From CALJUZ01 sp003387805 (GTDB taxonomy: Bacteria; Bacillota; Limnochordia; Limnochordales; ZCTH02-B6): a DNA stretch of 18,409 nucleotides. The position numbers and the translations under genes were made by a program. Of the stretch, positions 14,488-18,409 are shown piece by piece. Numbering within the stretch: position 1 is the first letter of the stretch; every line of letters starts with the position of its first letter. Location of the stretch: the NCBI GenBank assembly GCA_937975235.1, contig CALJUZ010000085.1, forward strand, positions 1 through 18,409. Direction: 5' to 3'. The notes under the pieces were generated by a model. It was not told the origin of the DNA and searched no databases. It saw only the letters and a program-made list of their open reading frames with translations.

Positions 14488-15255
14488 GTGGCGATATAGC
14501 TCTGGGCGATTTCTGCTTATGGCTGCGTGCGATGGTTTCGCTGATCAACTCCGCGTTTTCGCGGCGCCGGTCCGCATTTCCGCTCGCCTGGGCGAGATAC
14601 CCGCCGGTACGGTGCCACGAGTGACGACTAAATCGAAGATCGACGCCACCGATGGAGCCAAAATCGAAACCTGGCTCCATAGGTGGCGATATGGCCCTGG
14701 GCGATTGCCGTTCATAGCTGTGCGAGATGGATTCACCCCACAAACCCGTGTTTCCGCTCGCCCAGGCCGGATGCCCGGCGGTACGTCACCATTGGCGGCG
14801 ACGAAATTGCAAATCGGCGCCATGGGTGGTGTCAAAATCCAAATCCGGCTCCATGAGTGGCGATATGACCCTGGGCGATGACCAACGACGGCTACCCGCG
14901 ATGGCTTGGCTGGTCCGGGCCGCATTGTAGTGGCCTCGGGACTCATTTCCGCTCGCTAGGGGCGGACGCCCGGCGGCACATCGCCATAGACGGTGACAAA
15001 ACCGGAAATCGACACCATAGGTGGAGCGAACATCGAAATTCAGCTCCATGGGTGGCAACATCGCCTTCGGCAATAAACGATTAAAGCTGTGCGCAATGAT
15101 TTTGATGGCCCGGCCCCCATCGCCGCCGGACCGGGCTGAACGGTCGGCGGTACCTCACCGTCGGCGGCGACGAAATCGGAAATCGACGCCGTGGGTGGAG
15201 TCAAAGTCGGAATTGAGCGCCATCGGTGGAAAAATGGCCGTGGACGAGCGTCGTC
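14380..15255. repeat. Five-copy degenerate 174-195-bp repeat array, AT-richer than flanks
   Basis: Units begin near 14380, 14575, 14749, 14944 and about 15120, so the spacing is 195, 174, 195 and about 176 bases. Each has a conserved part of about 130 bases: CATTTCCGCTCGC, GGCGG.ACATCACC, a GGAGCCAAAATCGAAATCC core and GCTCCATGAGTGGCGATAT. A variable part of about 45-65 bases follows. The core contains an inverted repeat, perfect in copy 2 (ATGGAGCC at 14652-14659 with GGCTCCAT at 14673-14680, 13-base loop). A short direct repeat, CCATGRGTGG, brackets it. Positions 14461-14520 are 28/60 G+C, against 50/60 at 13201-13260. Two minus-strand frames carry a repeated peptide, so a coding origin is possible. 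I see no transposase or terminal repeats. Confidence 0.82.
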
Positions 15256-15314
15256 GGAGTCCCGGAAACGACACCAAGGCTCGACCAGAGGCCGCCCGCC
15301 TGCGAACCGCCTCG

Positions 15315-16337
15315 TCACCAGCGGGCGTGGTGCTCCTCCGCCCAGCCGACCAGACCGTCGATCTTCAGCGTTTCCCCTTCGGCCGTCACGACGCGGCCGC
15401 GGAACCGGCCAATCATCTGGTGCACTTCGGAGCGGATGATCAGGGCGTTGGTCTTGGCGACTCGTTCGAAGAAAGGGACAAACTCGAGGTCTACTGCGTC
15501 GGTGACGGCCGTGCGGATGCGCCACGGCTTCATGAAATCTTTGCTGTCGTATTCGAAAACGAGATCGTCGCTGATTTTCGTCGCGACGCCGTCGACGACC
15601 AGGCCGTTCTCGGTCATGCCGGTGCCGTCGGTCCAGCGGCCGCCCAGGTTCAGGCCCACGGTGCGGCCGTCTTGCACGCCCGAGCCCGAGGCCCAGTTCC
15701 ACGTGCTGCTGTAGGGCCAAATCCCGCGGCCGTAGTCCAGACACGCAAAGCCGTCAAAGCCGATGCGCTCGGCGCCCAGCTCCACGACGCCCGTCGCGGG
15801 CAGCGCCGGCTGCTTGGACGTAAACTGAAACGTGTCGTCGGACCAAGGAATGACGACGTTGATGGACTCGTGCCCATCCGGGCGGCGCACGGCAAATTCG
15901 GCACGCAGCGGCCGCCCGCCGAAGTTGCGGCTGTCCACGGCCAGCTGAATCTGCCGCCCGTCGTCGTTCATCCGCACGGCCAGGCCGGAGGAGCGAAAGT
16001 CGATGTCGCCCGTGACCGTCTCGGGCATTTGCACGCCCGCTCCCAGCGGCGCCAGCACCGTTTGCTCGTGAAACCATTTGGTTTCGAAGTCGAGAAAGTA
16101 GACGAAAACGACCGCGGCGTAGTCAAGATGGGAAACGGTGGCGGAAAACAAGTGCGTCTCGGTGGTGACGGCCCAGTAGTTCCATCGCTTCTTGCGCAGC
16201 CAGCGGCCCTCTAGGTTGCAGGCGTGGAGCGGCCGGCGCGACCAGCCGACGGCCGAGCGGTTCAGCCGGCCGCGCTCATCACATAAATTGTCGTCCGGGT
16301 CAATTCGCGTTCTGCTCGCATGGCATCCCACAATCAT
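15315..16337 (-). CDS. DUF2804 domain-containing protein
   Basis: The 340-aa protein matches DUF2804, a family of unknown function with a beta-rich fold related to lipocalin-like and hydroxyneurosporene-synthase-like proteins. Clear pieces are LCDERGRLNRSAVGWSRRPLH, RKKRWNYWAVTTETHLFSATV, LDYAAVVFVYFLDFETK, DYGRGIWPYSSTWNWASGSG and GLNLGGRWTDGTGMTENGL, ending VHQMIGRFRGRV. The length is that of full members. I use ATG 16337, the first in-frame start that gives a family-sized protein; its ribosome binding site is weak. An ATG at 16321 in another frame opens MRAERELTR, which resembles the usual N-terminus of the family, hinting at a one-base frameshift near 16290-16300. It lies 22 bases after the small membrane protein gene, in operon arrangement. 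Confidence 0.88.
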   Translation of the reverse strand: MIVGCHASRTRIDPDDNLCDERGRLNRSAVGWSRRPLHACNLEGRWLRKKRWNYWAVTTETHLFSATVSHLDYAAVVFVYFLDFETKWFHEQTVLAPLGAGVQMPETVTGDIDFRSSGLAVRMNDDGRQIQLAVDSRNFGGRPLRAEFAVRRPDGHESINVVIPWSDDTFQFTSKQPALPATGVVELGAERIGFDGFACLDYGRGIWPYSSTWNWASGSGVQDGRTVGLNLGGRWTDGTGMTENGLVVDGVATKISDDLVFEYDSKDFMKPWRIRTAVTDAVDLEFVPFFERVAKTNALIIRSEVHQMIGRFRGRVVTAEGETLKIDGLVGWAEEHHARW

Positions 16338-16359
16338 CCCGCCGTCGCAAGCACCGGCG

Positions 16360-16536
16360 TCAGCCCTGCGGCTGCCGGCGCCGCAACTCGATGACGAAGG
16401 CTTGAACAAATCCCCACATGATGGCGGGCAGCGCAAAGACGATAAAGCGGTAGTTGTCAAAAGCGATGGACGCGGTGCCAAACACCAAGGTCCAAAATAC
16501 AGAACCCGCCAGCCATATCTTCGACGCCTTGTCCAC
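16360..16536 (-). CDS. Small 58-aa membrane protein with two helices
   Basis: This is a short gene found by reading the minus strand from a strong AAGGAGG at a spacing of 9 before a GTG at 16536. The product starts MDKASKIWLAGSVFWTLVFG and ends VIELRRRQPQG. It has two hydrophobic helices (about residues 7-25 and 31-50) and a positively charged C-terminus, so both ends are expected in the cytoplasm. I recognise no family and infer no function. It ends 22 bases before the DUF2804 start and probably shares its transcript. Confidence 0.72.
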   Translation of the reverse strand: MDKASKIWLAGSVFWTLVFGTASIAFDNYRFIVFALPAIMWGFVQAFVIELRRRQPQG

Positions 16537-16573
16537 GGCAACCAGCCTCCTTTGTTTTTCACAGCACGCCTAC

Positions 16574-16586
16574 CCTCAAGTTGAGG
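16574..16586. promoter_or_regulatory. 13-bp palindrome CCTCAAGTTGAGG
   Basis: A perfect palindrome with 6-bp arms around one base lies 38 bases before the start of the 58-aa membrane protein, in the 74-base gap after the PH-domain gene. It has no T-run on the minus strand, so it looks more like a protein-binding site than a terminator. No clear promoter pair accompanies it. Confidence 0.3.
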
Positions 16587-16610
16587 TACTGCTATTCTTG
16601 CGGAGGTTTT

Positions 16611-17387
16611 TCAAGGCCCATCGGCTCCACGCTCCTCCTGTTCAGGCCGGTCGACCACGATGCCGGGCCGGCCGCTGAACCTCCGCACGGCGGCCACGAA
16701 ACCGTCCACGTCGTCCGGCGACAGCAAAACGGGATCAGACCGCGTCTCCAGGACGACCAGCGGAGGAGTCACGGCTGTGACATACGCCTGAATCCGTCCG
16801 AGGCGGGACTCCCGGAACGGGCCGACGTGGAAACCGGCGGTGGTCGAGCCCATCCCGATGCGGACAAATCCGCGCAAAGGCCGGCGCAGTACGCGAACGG
16901 CCTCGATCTCGTCCCACGGATATGATTTCCTCCGAAGGTGGTGCACGCTCACGCCGGCGGCACCAACTTCATAGCGGAGGCTGCGCACAGCGGCCCGGAC
17001 CAAGGCGAAGGGCGCCACCGAGATGACCAGCACGACAGCCAGCAGCCACCAGCTGAAGGCGCCGGTGGCCACGAACAAAATCAAAGGAAGGCCGACTCCC
17101 GCCATGAGGGTCAGCGCCAGCAGCACGCCGAGGGTCGCTTCCGTCCCGGGAACCGGCGCCGGCCGAAAAACAGCCGCATGGCCGGCGGGCCCGATGGACT
17201 CGGCGGCGGCAATGTGGCCTTCGGGGCCGGGTTGGCCCGTGTGACCGGCCGCGCCGATGGCGCCGGGTTGGCGCTCGTGGCCGGGGAGCCCTGCCTGGGC
17301 GACGGGGCCGACCTGGCCGTCGCGACCGGTGTCGCCGGCAAGGCCGGCCTGGCCGGCGTGGGGATGGTCGCCCTTTCCCGGAGCCAA
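16611..17387 (-). CDS. PH-domain membrane protein with collagen-like N-terminus
   Basis: The 258-aa protein has three parts. Residues about 12-69 have glycine at every third position (12, 15, 18, 21, 24, 27, 33, 36, 42, 45, 48, 51, 54, 57, 66, 69), 16 of 20 triplets, with proline in several X/Y positions (GPV, GLP, GQP, GPE, GPA); this is a collagen-like Gly-X-Y tract. Two membrane helices follow (about 84-106 and 110-132). A bacterial PH-type domain comes last (about 135-235), with the pattern LRYEVGAAGVSVHHLRRKSY, WDEIEAVRVLRR and DPVLLSPDDVDGFVAAVRR. Comparable PH proteins normally begin near VFRPA (residue 73). The TTG at 17387 is backed by GGGAGG at a spacing of 7-8, so the extension should be translated. 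The predicted topology puts both ends on the same side. Its function is unknown. Confidence 0.85.
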   Translation of the reverse strand: MAPGKGDHPHAGQAGLAGDTGRDGQVGPVAQAGLPGHERQPGAIGAAGHTGQPGPEGHIAAAESIGPAGHAAVFRPAPVPGTEATLGVLLALTLMAGVGLPLILFVATGAFSWWLLAVVLVISVAPFALVRAAVRSLRYEVGAAGVSVHHLRRKSYPWDEIEAVRVLRRPLRGFVRIGMGSTTAGFHVGPFRESRLGRIQAYVTAVTPPLVVLETRSDPVLLSPDDVDGFVAAVRRFSGRPGIVVDRPEQEERGADGP

Positions 17388-17523
17388 GACTCCACCTCCC
17401 GCGACCGGCCGGCGGCAAGGCGGATTCTGCGACTAATCCGGCCGATTGCTCGACTTCCGCCGAACTTTAGACGAAAACCGCGACTAAAATCCAGCCGCCA
17501 GCCGAAAATCGCTCGTTTTCAAG

Positions 17524-17707
17524 GAAATTGGTCTCGGTTTTCGACTTATCCGCGCCCAAACGGCGGTTCGCCGCCAAATTGGAATCGACTTTCAACTTAT
17601 CCGCATCGCAGCGGCGGGTCCAGCACCGAATCGGAACCGATTTTCGACCCATCGGCCCCCCGCCCACGGTCCATCAACGGCTTGGAATCGATTTTCCACT
17701 TATCGCC
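17524..17707. repeat. 51-52-bp periodic repeat, four copies
   Basis: A motif of about 27 bases, consensus TTGGAATCGATTTTCGACTT followed by ATCCGC, recurs at 17524-17551, 17576-17604, 17629-17655 and 17681-17707. The anchor C after the T-run is at 17542, 17593, 17645 and 17696 (steps 51, 52, 51). About 24 variable bases separate copies. On the minus strand each copy reads as a 17-residue unit like ADKLKVDSNLAANRRLG or ADKSKTETNFLENERFS. Copies 1-2 are in one frame and 3-4 in another. The stretch 17461-17520 is 30/60 G+C, well below the surroundings. The remaining part, 17388-17523, shows only weaker GACTAATCC-like echoes and no gene. Confidence 0.75.
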
Positions 17708-17710
17708 CGG

Positions 17711-18175
17711 CTATTGCCCGGGGTTGCGGCCCCCGGAGGGCCGGGTTGCGGCCGCCCCCGCCGGCGCGAACGGCTCCAACGGTTCCGGCGTCGCCCGTGC
17801 CGCCGCCTGCTCCACCGCCAGCTCCAGCACGAACTTTGCCCGCTCGAGGCTTGCGAGCCGGGTCACCCCGACCCAGGCGGCTCCCATGCCGAGCAGGAAC
17901 CAAGCCGCCAGCAGAATGACGGCGCTGCGCAAGGCTCGAGCAAGATCGCCGCCGTCGGCCAGCCCGCCCATGATGTTGTAGCCATGAAGCACGACCTGGA
18001 TCAAGGCGACGACGGGCCAGGCGACGATCATCCATTTCGCGTCCCGGACGCTTCGATTCAAGAGCTCCAACAGTCCCGGATAGTCACGCTGGTCCAGAAG
18101 CTGGCGCTCGCGATACGAGAGGGAAGGGTTGTAAGCCTTGACCGCCTCGACGACCATATCATGGGAAACCGGCAT
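17711..18175 (-). CDS. Hypothetical membrane protein
   Basis: I do not recognise the family of this 154-aa protein. The N-terminus (about residues 1-45) is soluble and helical: VEAVKAYNPSLSYRERQLLD and YPGLLELLNRSV. Two hydrophobic segments follow (about 48-66, MIVAWPVVALIQVVLHGY, and 82-104, SAVILLAAWFLLGMGAAWVG). Next is a charged helix LASLERAKFVLELAVEQAAA and an Ala/Pro-rich tail. This suggests an inner-membrane hairpin with both ends in the cytoplasm. The ATG at 18175 has GAGG close by and AAGGGG 10 bases upstream. Most codons end in G or C, which supports a real gene. Its stop lies 4 bases before the 51-bp repeat array. Confidence 0.78.
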   Translation of the reverse strand: MPVSHDMVVEAVKAYNPSLSYRERQLLDQRDYPGLLELLNRSVRDAKWMIVAWPVVALIQVVLHGYNIMGGLADGGDLARALRSAVILLAAWFLLGMGAAWVGVTRLASLERAKFVLELAVEQAAARATPEPLEPFAPAGAAATRPSGGRNPGQ

Positions 18176-18359
18176 CGACCTCGTCCCCTTTCCCCGCCGC
18201 TTTCAGCAGCGTCATGGGGCGGCGCCCGGCCGCGAACCCTCCGCGACCGTCAGGTCTCGGGCTCGCCACAGGTCAGTTTATTGCGAGACGAGTCTTATGT
18301 TCGCCGAAGTCACGCACAATTCCTGCCTGGAAGGAACCTCCAGCCCGCATCCCGCCATC

Positions 18360-18408
18360 GGCGGGCGAAACGGGGGCCGGACCCCGGCGGGTCAGGCCGG
18401 GGCCCGCC
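18360..18408. other. GC-rich nested hairpin at the window end
   Basis: GGCGGGC (18360-18366) pairs with GCCCGCC (18402-18408), and inside it CCCCGGC (18382-18388) pairs with GCCGGGG (18396-18402); the two stems share base 18402, so they are alternatives. No T-run follows within the window. It may be part of a terminator or chance in GC-rich DNA. The rest of 18176-18359 holds no gene I can support. Confidence 0.25.
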
Positions 18409-18409
18409 C

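Noticed and set aside
14380..15255. Insertion sequence or MITE cluster
   Set aside because: There are no terminal inverted repeats at the unit ends, no target duplications and no transposase frame; regular head-to-tail spacing indicates tandem duplication instead.
17524..17707. CRISPR array
   Set aside because: The repeats are degenerate, only four copies, with variable lengths and no cas genes nearby; the 17-codon period fits a peptide repeat better.

Overview
The window reads as chromosomal DNA of a high-GC, Gram-positive-type bacterium, most likely a deep-branching member of the Bacillota of the Symbiobacterium/Limnochordia/Thermaerobacter kind. The grounds are strong AGGAGG-type ribosome binding sites in front of many genes, frequent GTG and TTG starts, a very GC-rich third codon position, and Bacillota-typical families (DUF4256, DUF2804, GyrI-like, LemA/HtpX). 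The lineage is an inference; there is no rRNA or marker gene here. No tRNA, rRNA, CRISPR array, insertion sequence or phage gene was recognised.

Layout. Positions 11-1690 (+) hold a SulP anion transporter with a STAS domain. It converges on a DUF456 membrane protein (1732-2205, -). Next come an apparently N-terminally truncated DUF2239 protein (2394-2747, +) and a C-terminally short TetR regulator (2748-3146, -), which end nose to nose in a shared TGATCA. From there to 18175 every well-supported gene is on the minus strand. A GyrI-like effector-binding protein, a DUF4256 protein and a CBS-pair protein occupy 3327-5130.

The 5248-9737 block is the functional core. Two paralogous alpha/beta hydrolases (monoacylglycerol-lipase type) flank lemA-htpX, a membrane-stress protease and its usual partner. 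Immediately upstream is a complete HepT/MntA toxin-antitoxin pair with a 107-bp overlap. A secreted MliC-like/COG3650-like protein follows (9775-10500). Then comes an ABC-2 exporter (permease 10649-11419, ATPase 11416-12384, ATGA overlap) preceded by a large ArsR-type regulator with its own promoter and operator-like inverted repeats (12575-14045). The regulator and exporter are separated by three 59-bp tandem repeats.

The 14.0-18.4 kb part is accessory in character. A five-copy, AT-richer array of 174-195-bp degenerate repeats (14380-15255) precedes a DUF2804 protein. A 58-residue two-helix membrane protein sits just upstream of DUF2804. Further upstream is a PH-domain membrane protein carrying a collagen-like Gly-X-Y N-terminus. 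Then there is a second, 51-52-bp periodic repeat array (17524-17707) and an unknown membrane protein.

The most unusual features are the collagen-like extension, three unrelated repeat arrays each lying just 3' of a minus-strand gene, and the hydrolase-LemA-HtpX-hydrolase sandwich next to the toxin-antitoxin pair. I did not find a clearly unprecedented defence or metabolic system. The repeat arrays, with their phase-preserving peptide readings, are the best candidates for something undescribed.
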